Source: Flabesymbios commensalis
Taxonomy: Eukaryota; Annelida; Polychaeta; Terebellida; Flabelligeridae
Reading direction: 5' to 3'
Assembly (NCBI GenBank): GCA_964017125.1
Contig: OZ024908.1
Span: 83,658,599 to 83,722,598, forward strand
DNA: 64,000 bases
The notes beneath the pieces were generated by a model, which made no database searches, was not told the DNA's origin, and was given only the letters and a program-made list of their open reading frames with translations. Shown here piece by piece: positions 13,409 to 24,268 of the stretch (positions are counted from its first letter, which is position 1; each line of letters opens with the position of its first letter). Both the position numbers and the translations under genes were made by a program.

Positions 13409-14698
13409 CTTTTTTTTAATGCCAGTAGCGCATGTTTTCTTTGATTTTTCAACCGTTTTTTCCTGAAAATTCGCAAGGGTTATTTTCTAACAAGAAGCCC
13501 ACAAGCAATGAACATTTACTTTGTCATCGTTTATACATAATTAAAAGAGTTTTGTTAAAAATGTATATTCCAAAGTATGCTTTTGTCCATATATTCTTTG
13601 TATGGTCAAGGGCCTTTTTACCCCAAATTGTATATTAAAGGATGTCATTTCAGTGAAAACTATGTTCAAAAGCGTGTTTTTGGTCAAGGGACAAGGGTTT
13701 GGGCAATCAGTCTGCCTGTTTTATATATTGACGTTTTATATATTAACGTCCCCCCCCCACCCACCCAGAATATGTGTACATGCATTCCGTACAACATGAG
13801 TTGAAAATATTGTATCACAAGTGGAGGAGGTGCCTTATTCAAGTGTCCCGCTGACAGCAAGGCAGCCGATGGAATCCATGTAACGGTTACACGCACACCA
13901 ACTTCTAAGACACATCATTATTGCCGTGATTTCAAACGAATCTGAGTATCAATTAAGTTTGGCAGCATTCAGAAACCACCACAAAGGTTTATATTGAGCA
14001 GACTGTAGAGACGATGACAACGAATTCAAACAAATAATAATTATTGAAGCTTGAGTTTTTGCTGTCCTTCATTGAAAGCGAAAGTGATTTTTTTTAATCT
14101 ACTTTTCATGGTATACACGATCGCCCACTGCTAGAGCTGGGGCTGGTAGAAAGATTATTACATCACGATTAAAATTGAGATTTTTCACAGTTTGATGGCA
14201 TGAATAGCCCACTGTATGTTTATTCGTCTTCATTCCTTCAAATTGTCTGAATCTTTCTTAAATGTACAGCACCAGGATGCACAAACATCTTAAACCTGCT
14301 CAACAATATATTATCATGTAATTGATTTACAATAACAAAGCAATCGCAATATCACGCCATACCAACTATAAGGAGCCTCCATTGCCTAATTATCCCGACT
14401 TAAATAATTATTCACATACTTACGAGAAGTTGGAAAATAATTGACAATCACAATAATTAGCATTACCCCTGGTATTTTGTATTGTATTGTATTTGTTTAT
14501 TATAGTGACATAGTACAAACATATAGTACAAACAGAAAATAAAGTATAATAAATTGGTACCCAGCCCTCAAGGGCTTATTAGTCACCTTGAATTGTACTG
14601 CATAACATAAATAATAGTAGCATAATAATAATTTAAAAATAATAATAATAATAATAATGATAATAAAAATAAAATACATTGCTTTAAATATAACTAGG

Positions 14699-15829
14699 CT
14701 AATTGACCATAGCACTTTGACGTTTCCTCCATGCCTGCTCAACGAAATCTATTGTTAAATAAATAAACTTTTCTGACACAAGTAATTTAAGCTGTTCATT
14801 AGGGGTTAATAAAATAAAGTTGGTTGGATAAATAGACGATATATGCAAGTATAATTCCGTTCTCATTGTTTTATATAGGGTACATTGACATACAAAGTGG
14901 GATTCGTCTTCTATTTGATTTAAATTACAGAGCCGGCATAATCGTTGATCTACTGGCGTGTTTGTATACCTGCCAGTTTCAATAGCTAATGGTAGTACAC
15001 CACATCTTAATTGACACGAAATTGATCTTTTAGCCTTAGAAAACAGTGATTGTACATACATTTCTGTTGCATAAATAGTTTTAAAAGTAATGTAGGTTCT
15101 TAACTTAGGTTTCAACTGCATGCTAGTGTTCCACTTATTATTTTCAAATAACGTAATTTTGTTTATAGCTATGCTTAGGGGTATCACTTCCTTATTTACA
15201 ATGTAACAGTGCAAATCATATGTTTTAAACAAATCAGTTGTTCGGCGAAACCAGCCACCATTTGTCGTGGACATCCAACTGAATACAATGTATGGCAATC
15301 TTGCGTGATCTAGCTGGACTAGCTTGTTCCATAGCTGTATAATCGATAATGAGTGTCTAGCAGTAGGACTCAACCAGCCCATCTCCCCCTGCATTGCCAA
15401 GATGGGAGTCCGTGGCCCAAGCCTGAGAAAATACCTGATGGCACGATTTTGTAATTTTTCTGATTCTTGAAATGAGGTGTGACCCCAGAGTACAGAGAAG
15501 TAGTCACATACAGGGTTAACCATGCAGTTATATAGCTTAGTAAAAGTTATAAATCCAACATCTTTCAAAGCTTTAAATCTAGATATACATGCTGCGAGAG
15601 CTCTACCACCCTTTAAACATAGATCATTCACCCCTAAATCAAAGGTCAGGTACTTATCAAAAATAAGCCCAAGATATTTATATCTATCAACAGTATTTAA
15701 GCACATATCTCCTAATTTAGAAGAGTATTTACTCTTAGCAGATCTCGTTCTACGAAAATGTACTAGGTTAGATTTTAGACAATTTATATTCATTCTCCAT
15801 TTTTCACACCATTTATGTACACAATCCAA
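14699..15829 (-). CDS. LINE reverse transcriptase thumb and C-terminal cysteine region
   Basis: Open for 376 codons. It continues the RT after YADD (WRMNINCLKSNLVHFRR, DRYKYLGLIFD) and ends with CRLCNLNQIEDESHFVCQC, a CX2C...HX4C-like knuckle common at the C-terminus of this LINE type. A stop precedes the 3' untranslated tail. Confidence 0.88.
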   Translation of the reverse strand: MDCVHKWCEKWRMNINCLKSNLVHFRRTRSAKSKYSSKLGDMCLNTVDRYKYLGLIFDKYLTFDLGVNDLCLKGGRALAACISRFKALKDVGFITFTKLYNCMVNPVCDYFSVLWGHTSFQESEKLQNRAIRYFLRLGPRTPILAMQGEMGWLSPTARHSLSIIQLWNKLVQLDHARLPYIVFSWMSTTNGGWFRRTTDLFKTYDLHCYIVNKEVIPLSIAINKITLFENNKWNTSMQLKPKLRTYITFKTIYATEMYVQSLFSKAKRSISCQLRCGVLPLAIETGRYTNTPVDQRLCRLCNLNQIEDESHFVCQCTLYKTMRTELYLHISSIYPTNFILLTPNEQLKLLVSEKFIYLTIDFVEQAWRKRQSAMVN

Positions 15830-15861
15830 CAGTAATTGAAGCTGACCCTCATTGTCGGCTA

Positions 15862-17211
15862 TCAGAGTGAGATCATCAGCGTAAAGTAGATGACAGAGCA
15901 GAACACCCCTATTTTCACACCTAAATTAAGACTGTTTAATTCATTTGATAGATCGTTAATAAATATGTTAAACAGCGTAGGCGACAAGGCGTCACCCTGT
16001 CTTACTCCAGTATACGTTTCGAACCAGTTAGAAATATGCCCATTAAGTTTGACACCTGCATATGTTTGATTGTATAAAGATTTAATTGCATAGTAAAATT
16101 TACAATCTATTGGGCATAGCAAAAGTTTATATAATAACAGATCTCTGTCAATCCAGTCAAACGCTTTCTCGAAATCAATAAATGCAACAAAAGTGTTTCT
16201 TTTTTCGTCCAATCTTGACCTAATTACATTAGACAATACAAATGCGTGCTCTTCACAAGAACGGCCTTTCCTGAACCCGTTTTGCTCCTCATTCAATATT
16301 CCTACAGCTTCAAAATATTTAGAAAGTCGAGTATTTAAAACCGAAGAGTAGACTTTGGAAAATATAGACAATAAACTGATACCTCGATAGTTAAGTGGAA
16401 CATACTTATTTTTGTCGCGACTCTTCGGTATAGGAGATATAATCCCATATTGCCATATTGATGGGATGCGACCATATTCAAAACATTTTGTAATAAATAA
16501 CCATACAGGTACTAGGAATGATCTTTCTTGCAGGACATGAGTTGGTATGCCATCAATTCCCAATGCCTTATTCCGTTTTAGTTTAAGAACATTTTTTTCC
16601 ACCTCATCATAACTAATATTTTCATTTAGAAATGCAATACCACCGAAATTGTTTCCCATTTCATTTTCTATGATATTCTTATGAGACATGCAATTATCAT
16701 AAAAATCATCTGAGTTATCACTTGGGGCATCCCGCGGTGCTCTATTATAAAGTCCAGAAAAATCTGAAGACCATGCACGTAATAAATCATTGACATCAGT
16801 AATATAATCGTTACCACGCTGAACCTTTAGGGGAATTTGTCTGGGTTTACATGGCAGAAGATTATTGACTTCATCCCAGAATTTTTTGGGATCTTTGGCA
16901 TTAAGCTCGTCAATTCGTTTCACTTTATTACTTCTAAATAATCGTTCTTTACTCCTGAGCAATTTGTCAAACTGTCTTCTACTTTGAATAAAATTATTAC
17001 GTAACAATGTTTTTGTAGCCTTGTTTCCACTACTCCTTAAAAATATCTTCTCAGTAGAATGCATTTTCTTAAAGAAATCAGTCAGCTCGTCATCCCAGTA
17101 TGGCTTGCTATGCTTATGCTTCTTACGTGTTTGCTTACGAGAATCAAAACTCTTAAAAAAATACATGTAATTCATCGAAAACCTTAGCACACATATAATT
17201 ATAACAATCAT
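15862..17211 (-). CDS. LINE reverse transcriptase, N-terminal and palm parts
   Basis: Open for 449 codons. Typical RT blocks are visible in order: LKRNKALGIDGIP, NYRGISLLSIFSKVY, EEQNGFRKGRSCEEH, FIDFEKAFD and TGVRQGDALSP. The catalytic YADD box lies just beyond, encoded at 15872-15883 in another frame, so this reading frame is broken near 15900. The polymerase would copy its own RNA at the nicked target. Confidence 0.9.
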   Translation of the reverse strand: MIVIIICVLRFSMNYMYFFKSFDSRKQTRKKHKHSKPYWDDELTDFFKKMHSTEKIFLRSSGNKATKTLLRNNFIQSRRQFDKLLRSKERLFRSNKVKRIDELNAKDPKKFWDEVNNLLPCKPRQIPLKVQRGNDYITDVNDLLRAWSSDFSGLYNRAPRDAPSDNSDDFYDNCMSHKNIIENEMGNNFGGIAFLNENISYDEVEKNVLKLKRNKALGIDGIPTHVLQERSFLVPVWLFITKCFEYGRIPSIWQYGIISPIPKSRDKNKYVPLNYRGISLLSIFSKVYSSVLNTRLSKYFEAVGILNEEQNGFRKGRSCEEHAFVLSNVIRSRLDEKRNTFVAFIDFEKAFDWIDRDLLLYKLLLCPIDCKFYYAIKSLYNQTYAGVKLNGHISNWFETYTGVRQGDALSPTLFNIFINDLSNELNSLNLGVKIGVFCSVIYFTLMISL

Positions 17212-17977
17212 TGATGTCTCTCTCAGTATTATTTAAACGTTCAATATAATCAATCATATCACTTACAGCCAGCTTCCAAGTATCATTGTTCATAAAGTCC
17301 TTATTTAAATTTAGGTTACAGTATTTAGTAAAGTATTGTTTCGGATCAGGACCTGAATGAGTCACTGGTACATTATATATAAAATCATCATTATGAAAAT
17401 CATTAGTTGGTTTTAACAGATGTATAGCATTGTCTGGCAAGTCATGAACATTTATTACATGCTCTAGCACTGAGTGATCGGGGGGTCTACTATTTGACCC
17501 CATTAGGCTATGCAAATTATATTGTGCTAGTAAATTGGTAACAGTGTGCACACAAAAATTGCTAATATTTGACAATGATATCTGCTCGGTAATGAAGTAG
17601 TCGACTACTGACCGACCACGACTAGAAATTGAAGTAAAATCATCAAAGTCTGGCGGGAAACGCCCGTTTACTAAAGCTGACTTCATGTCCTTCACAAATT
17701 CTACCAGTTTCTCGCCAATATTATTGCGTTCTTTGTCCAATGATATTCTGGGCAGAACGTCACTATCTTCCTCTGCTGTATCAACTAGTGAACCGGTTCG
17801 CGCATTGAAATCACCTAACAGGTGAACAGAATCGGCATAACTATGCATGTATAACTGAGCAATTAAATGTCCAAAGAAATTAGTAGAGTTACTCCATACA
17901 GATTTGTCTGGTGGGAGGTAGCAGCAGTATATAATAAATGTATAATTGATCAATTTATCGACAAATTGTAGACCCAA
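17153..17977 (-). CDS. LINE endonuclease fragment
   Basis: Open for 274 codons. Shows LLGDFNARTG (GDFN at about residues 55-58), GRSVVDYFIT and PPDHSVLE, the middle and C-terminal catalytic blocks of AP-endonuclease-like LINE nucleases that nick target DNA. The N-terminal block is absent because the element is truncated near 18038. Confidence 0.85.
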   Translation of the reverse strand: MGLQFVDKLINYTFIIYCCYLPPDKSVWSNSTNFFGHLIAQLYMHSYADSVHLLGDFNARTGSLVDTAEEDSDVLPRISLDKERNNIGEKLVEFVKDMKSALVNGRFPPDFDDFTSISSRGRSVVDYFITEQISLSNISNFCVHTVTNLLAQYNLHSLMGSNSRPPDHSVLEHVINVHDLPDNAIHLLKPTNDFHNDDFIYNVPVTHSGPDPKQYFTKYCNLNLNKDFMNNDTWKLAVSDMIDYIERLNNTERDINDCYNYMCAKVFDELHVFF

Positions 17978-19264
17978 TACTCCATCAATACTTTTGTCAA
18001 CAATGTGTATATTATATGTGCTGAAAAGAATATCTTTAACAAAAATATTCCCTGGCCACTATGAATATCAGAAATACTTCGTTGCCTTGCTTACATACAT
18101 CAGATATAATTAACATTTTAGTATGGTATGTGAAAATATCACGCGAGCCCAAATGGCAAGATTATTACAGTTTTATTTGTAAAATGGTATGGCTCACGGA
18201 ACATTCAAACACAATGAGCTGATGATGGGTTGTCACGGTATAAATACAGGTATATTAGAAATGAGATGTATTTCTGTTTATGCAATTGATGTAGATATAT
18301 ATATATATATATACATACAATAACTGAATCTAATATTTATGATATGTAATACGTATTAATTGCTCACCGTTGTTGCTATGGTTACGGAATCACTAATAAA
18401 ACAAGTACAATTACTCGAATTGTTGGGCTACCCTTTACCCAGGGGCCAGGCTGGTTTAACAGACACGATCTGTCGTAAAAGGTTTAATTCTGAAAATCAT
18501 ATCTATATGTGCCCAGGATCACAACCTAGAGGGACTCACGCGTCAACAAGCAACTGAAAATGAGTGAGAAACAAAAAAAAACAAAATGGGTGAAGTAGTA
18601 AGAAGGAAAATTTCGTCACAATAATGATTTATTTTCCAAGGCTCCCAAAAAACTTAAGCAGGTTGTTTACGAGGAAATTTGTGTTTGAAATGCAATGAAT
18701 AAACTGGATTGAAAATGGCCGCTATCTCGGATTTGATAATCCGTAGAGGATCTTGAAACATAAAACATATTGTTATTGAGTTTGTCCTCATTGATTCTGT
18801 CGAAAAGGTGTGTTTCATGGAAGATGGAAGCTTTTTTTAATGTTGAGAACAACATGGATCCTAAATGACCGCCATCTTGGATTTCATCGTCAGCTGATCT
18901 TCAATAAACATTTTAATCAATTTGTCAAGATTGATTTAGTCGAAAATGAGGTGTTGCACAATAAGATTGGATTTGTATTCCAAAAGTTAGAAAATAATCA
19001 GATCCAAAATTGGCCACCGGCGATCATTTTGCAATTTAACTTCTTACACATTTTTAGCAGCTTATTCACGAGGTTGTCCCCCTTAGATAAAAATATCATT
19101 TGCTGACCTTTTTAAAACCAGGCGTGTCTATTTGCCAGAAAAAATCGTTCAAATGGGTCAAATAAGACCATGATCTAACAGACCATGCATGATCTTCAGT
19201 CGTTTACAATGAAACATATTATTAATTATTGAGTGATAGTCAAAAGTTTGTCCGATCTGGGTAA

Positions 19265-19328
19265 TCAGCGGTAATAAGCAAGGTGTGACGTCATAAAATG
19301 ATGACGTCATAAAATTTTCGATGTCGAG
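19265..19328. repeat. Inverted repeat with paired TGACGTCA sites (right partner, copy A)
   Basis: Reverse of 13340-13408, with TGACGTCA at 19286-19293 and 19302-19309, flanked by GCGGTAATAAGCAAGGTG. Confidence 0.7.
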
Positions 19329-20244
19329 TATCAGGCAAACACGGGGGGATTAGGTTTTTTATCCCCCCCATGCACTAATGGTGGCTGGAGACCGTTGGCT
19401 AAGAGCCGACCTTCCTATTCCAATCTATGTACCCCCCCCCCCTCACCAGGGATCTTGTCCAGGAGGCCCAACCCCAGGACAACATAGAACTTTTTGCAGA
19501 ACTTAAACGCACAGAAGACAAACTTGTTGCCATTGAGGATGATGAGAAGACAAACAGAAGGATCCCTATGGACTATTCATTATAAATAATAAAAAAATAA
19601 AAATAATAAAAAATATATATCTGCCATATTTAATTAAAATTGATCTTCACTTTGAGCCGTTTTCTAATTTTAACGTAGCTAAGCCTATGCATCACATGTG
19701 AACATGAGATCGGTATTTATTATCTATTATTTATATATAAATGATCTATTTACTGAATGATTGTGACGGAAGTCGACAGAGGCCCGGTACTGCGGTACCC
19801 CTGGGTACCGCGTTAGGGCGTGTCTGTCGTCTATCTGCCTTTTCAAAAGTTTTTTCGTACTATTGTGTTGACCACTATGAACGACCACCCGTCACGCACC
19901 CATACCACGATAGGGCACTTCAGTGCGGTCTTTCATATTTTTTCCTTACCATCTGACGACGATAACGAAATAGCTATAATGGTGCTTTGAAAATAAACTG
20001 CAACACCACACATTATATACCGCGTTAAGGCCTTCTTTTTTCCACTTGAAAATGTCAAAATAATGTACAAAAGCTACAAAGTACTTCAAAGCTACAAACG
20101 TTAATTGGCGTGTGATAGTGTGAGACTGTTTATAAAAATCTACAAATTTTGAACAAAAATGATATTATAATCTGCGTGATGTACTACTTCTTATATCACG
20201 GTCAGCGCTGCGGTTGACCAGTGGAGAGCAGTTGATATACTTAC

Positions 20245-20356
20245 CCCATTGGTCAATGAAGCCTGTCACTTTGCCGTTAATGACAATAGTGCTGGAGACG
20301 CCCATTCCCGTAAAATGGCCCGTGGGGAACACAGATATTTTTTTTGTTGGTCTTAT
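20245..20356 (-). pseudogene. B3GAT copy A exon 3
   Basis: 112 bp, same translation as copy B exon 3, with intact acceptor and G|GTAAGT donor. Confidence 0.88.
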
Positions 20357-20614
20357 CTGAAAATATAAATCAAGGCTTCTTACATGAGATGCTAAACAAA
20401 AATTGGTTGGTTAAATGATGTACATTGTGTGAATTGTTGTCGTTGATATGAAATGTATAGTACGCCTCATCCGAATCGAGCTACTCGCATTTAAAAAGGC
20501 TACAGCGGTTTTCCGTTAGACTTTGAGAACGAATAGTTCTGAACACTACACGATGCTACTGTCAAAGGCCTACAAAGCCAGAATGCAGCAGCAGTTACTA
20601 CTCCGAACCCTTAA

Positions 20615-20837
20615 AGCGCTGAAGTATTTTTGTATAAACCAAGGAGACTAAAGGTTTTTTTTCAATTTTAAATCATTATACATGTCTTAGTTAGCTTTCT
20701 CCGCTTCATTTGAATACCTAGGCCATGTTATGGGTCTACGGCCAGTATAAATAAGTTTACTCATACACATGGGACAGTGCGGGATCGACTTTAGACGTCA
20801 GATTCTGACGTCTAAAGTCGATCACTGCGCTGAAGAG
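20615..20837 (+). mobile_element. TTAA-bounded miniature element, family C (copy A)
   Basis: 223 bp between TTAA at 20611-20614 and 20838-20841. A perfect 39-bp palindrome at 20784-20822 (19-bp arms, 1-nt centre, core GACGTCAGATTCTGACGTC) is 15 bp from the right end. Related fragments occur near 3390-3570, 10870-10920, 22560-22735 and 27890-27920. Confidence 0.78.
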
Positions 20838-21359
20838 TTAACGTGATGCAGTTGCTGCCTTACAAAGGAGTGTATATTGATGATTAGTCAACCACTTCGT
20901 TTAAGTCATGGCTGTCAAAACATCAGAACTTACCTCATTTACTAACTAGCTCAACCACGCACAAAATCAGTTTATTTACTTAAAGGGAATACACCACATC
21001 TAGGCTTTATCAAAGGTTGTCACAAATGTTTAATTACTTGTCAGTTGCATCAGCATGATCAATAATGTTGAACGATTAAACCCCCTCTCTTTCAGAAATG
21101 ACATTGCTTAAGCATCGCGTTAATTGAGTTGCCAAATCATCCGTATTTGTCACCCAGATTTACTCGGGTAGTGTCTCAAAACCAAGTTTATTAGCTGAAA
21201 AGATTAAAAAGCATTGTCTGACACTTAAATTTATCATTTTAGGCCAATCAAATCCCCATCAGAGCCCCCCCCCCTTTCAAAAATGTGTTGGATCCTTAAA
21301 CTGGAAGAAAAATTGAACATACGACAATATAGATGTAACGCTAGTGACTTATAACTTAC

Positions 21360-21784
21360 CTCATCAAACAATCTGATATCTATGCTATTATCGTCATCAC
21401 CAAAGAAGATGACGCCATTTGTAATATTATTATCCAGCAGCCATTGCAGGCCACAGTTGCGCTGCACAACGCCGCGGGCCGCCTTGTTCAGTCCTCGCGC
21501 TCTTGGAATTCCCGCCTTTTTGGCCAGATCCTCAAAATAGTCCTCGTCCGTGGCACTGACGTTACGCTTGCAGTGCATCAGCGTGTGTCCGTCTGGCATT
21601 GTCCTCTGCAGCAGCCTGTTCACCCAGTCTGTCCGATGTGTGCTGTCCTCAACTACCAACCAATGTACGCCACTTCCGGCGGCCATTAGAGTCTGCGCGA
21701 GGCGGGTGAGATCCGGTCTCTGACTGTTTCGTTTATATGTTGGGGTGATGACGTAGATGGTGGGTGATTTGGTCACAGCTAGCT
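21360..21784 (-). pseudogene. B3GAT copy A exon 2
   Basis: Open over its full 425 bp with the TPTYKR, VEDS, ARGVVQRN and GDDDNS motifs. The donor GAG|GTAAGT is stronger than the copy B version. Nearly identical in protein to B; differences are few and conservative. Confidence 0.88.
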
Positions 21785-22244
21785 CTGTGTCAAATAAAAT
21801 CAGTATTAGTTGTTTAAAACTACAAATATAAGTTGCTAAAAGTAGACTTTTGGGTGAATCTCACAAGATATTACTATGGGAGGGTCCACCCTGGCTGGCT
21901 ATACTCACTGGTTCTAGACAACGTGTTTCAAACAAAATAAAATATGGACGTTTTGAACCAATTTTCATGACATTTTGAACACACTATTGTCTAGGAATGC
22001 GGCGACTACGCGAAGTTTTAGAAGGTTAGACCATTTGACATGTAATGGAATTCTAAGACGAAGCTAATTGATTTTTAGAGGGCAATTTTATACTTGGTAA
22101 ATAGACCTACTAAACTGTTTTAAACTATAAAATATTTTACTATAAATTCGCCATCACATAATCATTCGAAAATAGTACTTGAGAAATCAGCGCAAAATCA
22201 TTTACCACGGTTAATGTGAATCTTACTGCAGTACTATTCCTCAC

Positions 22245-22416
22245 CTCGCATTATGTACGGTTCCTGGTTCTGGCGGTAGCTGAGGGTGACGGTGGAGAGC
22301 ATGAGGATCAGACTGAAGCAGATGTACAGCCAAAGAAGGATGCAGAATATACCCCGGCATTTCCTGATGGGAGTGGAGAACAGGAAAACCGTCAGCTGGC
22401 GAGCTGACACCCTAAT
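22245..22416 (-). pseudogene. B3GAT copy A exon 1, start codon lost
   Basis: Encodes the same signal anchor as copy B exon 1 and keeps the G|GTGAGG donor, but the initiator is ATT rather than ATG. The sequence immediately upstream jumps, at about 22420, into the hairpin of a neighbouring TTAA element. The first in-frame ATG lies inside the membrane segment. Confidence 0.85.
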
Positions 22417-22937
22417 CTTGCCCGCGAATTCTCGACCTGTGGTGGATGAAGATGACTTGAAAGGGGTGACAAATTAAAGATGATATTGTTATTATAAAAC
22501 AGTTCCATGACAATATTCGTTTTAAAACTCTAAGTTTCAGGAAAATGTTCAGAGATGGAAATTGATGCTTTGACACGTCAGAATCTGACGTCTAAAGACG
22601 ATCCCCGCACTGAAAGAATTAGAAAATGTATAATGACCGTAGACTAAGACATTCAGGAGGATTTCAAATTGAAAAAACCTTTGGTCTCCATTGTTTATGC
22701 GCAAATATTTCAGTGCTGTGAGGCTTAAAGAGTTAACGCATTATGAGACGTCGATATCTCCAATTTGCGACATCGTAAAAATGTGTTTCAGTGACATATG
22801 AGCGACAGTTAGTAACTTTGTGTAATACATAACATTATTGTCATCTGACAGAGAGGCAAATAGGCCTGGTGGCAAGTGGAACACCATAGAGATTACTAGA
22901 CGATATGCAGACCATACAGCAAATATAAGGCAAAAGC

Positions 22938-23509
22938 TGGGTTTGATGGCCACATCAATGTTCTTTAACTGGTTTTGATGGTCACATCAATGTTCTTTAA
23001 CTGGTTTTGATGGTCACATCAATGTTCTTTCACCGGTTTTGATGATCACAGCAATGCTATTTAACTGGTTTTGATGACGACATCAATGTTCTTTAGCTGG
23101 TTTTGATGGCAACAACAATGTTCCTTAGCTGGTTTTGATAGCCACAGCAATGATCTTTAACTGGTTTTGATGGCAACAGCAATGTTCTTTAACTGGTTTT
23201 AATGGCCACAGCAATATTCCTTAATTGGTTTTGATGGCAACAGCAATGGTATTTAACTGGTTTTATTGGCCACAGCAATTTTCCTTAACTGGTTTTGATG
23301 TCCACAAAATGTTCCTTAACTGGTTTTGATGACCACAACAATGCCTTTAACTGGTTTTGATGGTCACATCAATGCTCATTAGGCCCTAACTGGTTTTGAT
23401 GATCACAGCAATGGTCTTTAACTGGTTTATGGTCACATCAATTTTTTTTAATTGGTTTTGGTCCACATCAATGTTGTTTAACTGGTTTTGGTGGCCACAG
23501 CAATGTTCT
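22938..23509. repeat. 32-bp minisatellite upstream of B3GAT copy A
   Basis: About 18 imperfect units with core AACTGGTTTTGATGGYCACA. It lies about 500 bp upstream of exon 1. Copy number and unit order differ from copy B. Units share no dyad and there are no spacers, so this is not a CRISPR. Confidence 0.95.
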
Positions 23510-23569
23510 CGCCTCAGTATAAGAAAACTCTTGAAACGCAAGCATTCTCTAGTATAAGTAGGCTTATAA

Positions 23570-23656
23570 CCCATAAAACACAAAATATTTGTGTAACATT
23601 TATACAAAGTCTTCAACGTTGTATAAATGGTGAACAAATGCTTTGTGTTTGCTGGG
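23570..23656. repeat. Palindromic element, family F, at the copy A duplication border
   Basis: 87 bp. Arms CACAAAATATTTGTG-like and TGAACAAATGCTTTGTG around GTCTTCAACG. Only its left half is present in copy B (about 58590-58620), where the 5.36-kb element begins. Confidence 0.8.
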
Positions 23657-24268
23657 AATACACATTAACGTATCAGTCCTATGTCACATTCACATTCAGG
23701 TTTGTAATAAACAGAGATCAATATCACATTTCTAAATTGATTTTTTTGTAAGAGGTCATGTTAACAAATAACTTTCTTTAGAAATTCGCTCTGTAAAAAC
23801 ACAAATTAGTTTCCGGAAAAAAATTGAAAACATATTTTTTTGGTCTGGCTTTTCCGGCTTAGATCATCGGCGGTCCGATTGGCCCAGACGACAAACCCAA
23901 ACGGTCTTGAGACTATGAGTCTGATTACGATTATGTTTGTCCCGCCTCTCAGCTCGGATCACCGATGATTTAGGCGATATAGAAGTTGATTGTTATTAAT
24001 ATTATTAATTAGGAGGAGGTTAACCCTGGCCTGATTCAGTGACTTACCTTTTATCACGACCGACGACATATCTATCTGCATTGTATCAAGATATTATAAA
24101 AAAGTTTGTAGGCCTACCATAACTCAGTTACGGTATTGTTCTCACATAACTTTTGATCGTTAACTATTTTCGCGTACTTCTAGGCTATAAAGTGTATATT
24201 ATGTCACCCTACTTAGGAGTGTGTGCTAACATCAAGGAGCGCCCAAATGGCAACAACTTTCACATGTA

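Larger units (their letters stand above)
14474..18038 (-). mobile_element. Non-LTR retrotransposon (LINE, APE-endonuclease type), 5' truncated
   Basis: Occupies intron 3 of the copy A glucuronyltransferase gene and is absent from copy B. Reading on the minus strand it has part of an apurinic-type endonuclease, a reverse transcriptase with a YADD box, and a C-terminal zinc-knuckle region. The 3' end carries a short ATT-rich tract and a tail of ATACA-like repeats. The endonuclease N-terminus is missing, as expected of 5' truncation during target-primed reverse transcription. Two frame changes separate the three open stretches, near 17150-17210 and near 15900. Clade is uncertain; the RT and cysteine tail look like the jockey/L1-like side of the family. 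Confidence 0.92.
9236..22416 (-). pseudogene. Beta-1,3-glucuronyltransferase, copy A, probably non-functional duplicate
   Basis: Same five exons as the copy B gene: 22245-22416, 21360-21784, 20245-20356, 10603-10778, 9236-9577, with all four introns still GT-AG. Exons 2-4 are open and keep every motif seen in B. Two lesions stand out. The start codon reads ATT at 22416-22414, and a deletion of about 163 bp directly upstream removed the untranslated part and splice acceptor of exon 1. A one-base loss in exon 5 shifts the C-terminal tail. No in-frame ATG replaces the start before the membrane anchor. It could still be expressed from an alternative first exon, so pseudogene is an inference. If A is instead a divergent haplotype, this would be a loss-of-function allele. 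Confidence 0.8.
1..23612. repeat. Segmental duplication, copy A
   Basis: This tract matches 34461-58620 in the same orientation along nearly its whole length, beginning with the identical words at 1 and 34461 and ending at about 23612 and 58620. It carries one complete set of B3GAT exons. By eye the copies differ by a few percent in substitutions. Private differences of A include the LINE at 14474-18038, a deletion beside B3GAT exon 1, and about 380 bp at 4766-5148 that copy B lacks with GTTT microhomology at the junction. Because A starts at the window edge, its left limit is unknown. Two divergent haplotypes placed in tandem by the assembler would look the same. Confidence 0.95.

Noticed and set aside
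14474-18038. Possible host gene with three exons in copy A intron 3
   Set aside because: The three ORFs are consecutive parts of a LINE (endonuclease, RT, cysteine tail) and are absent from copy B.
22741-22953. 70-codon hydrophobic ORF, also 57721-57933
   Set aside because: Looked like a possible upstream exon, but it ends in the minisatellite, lacks splice support and is not recognisable.
22938-23509. Possible CRISPR array
   Set aside because: Units are contiguous 32-bp repeats without spacers, in a eukaryotic genome.
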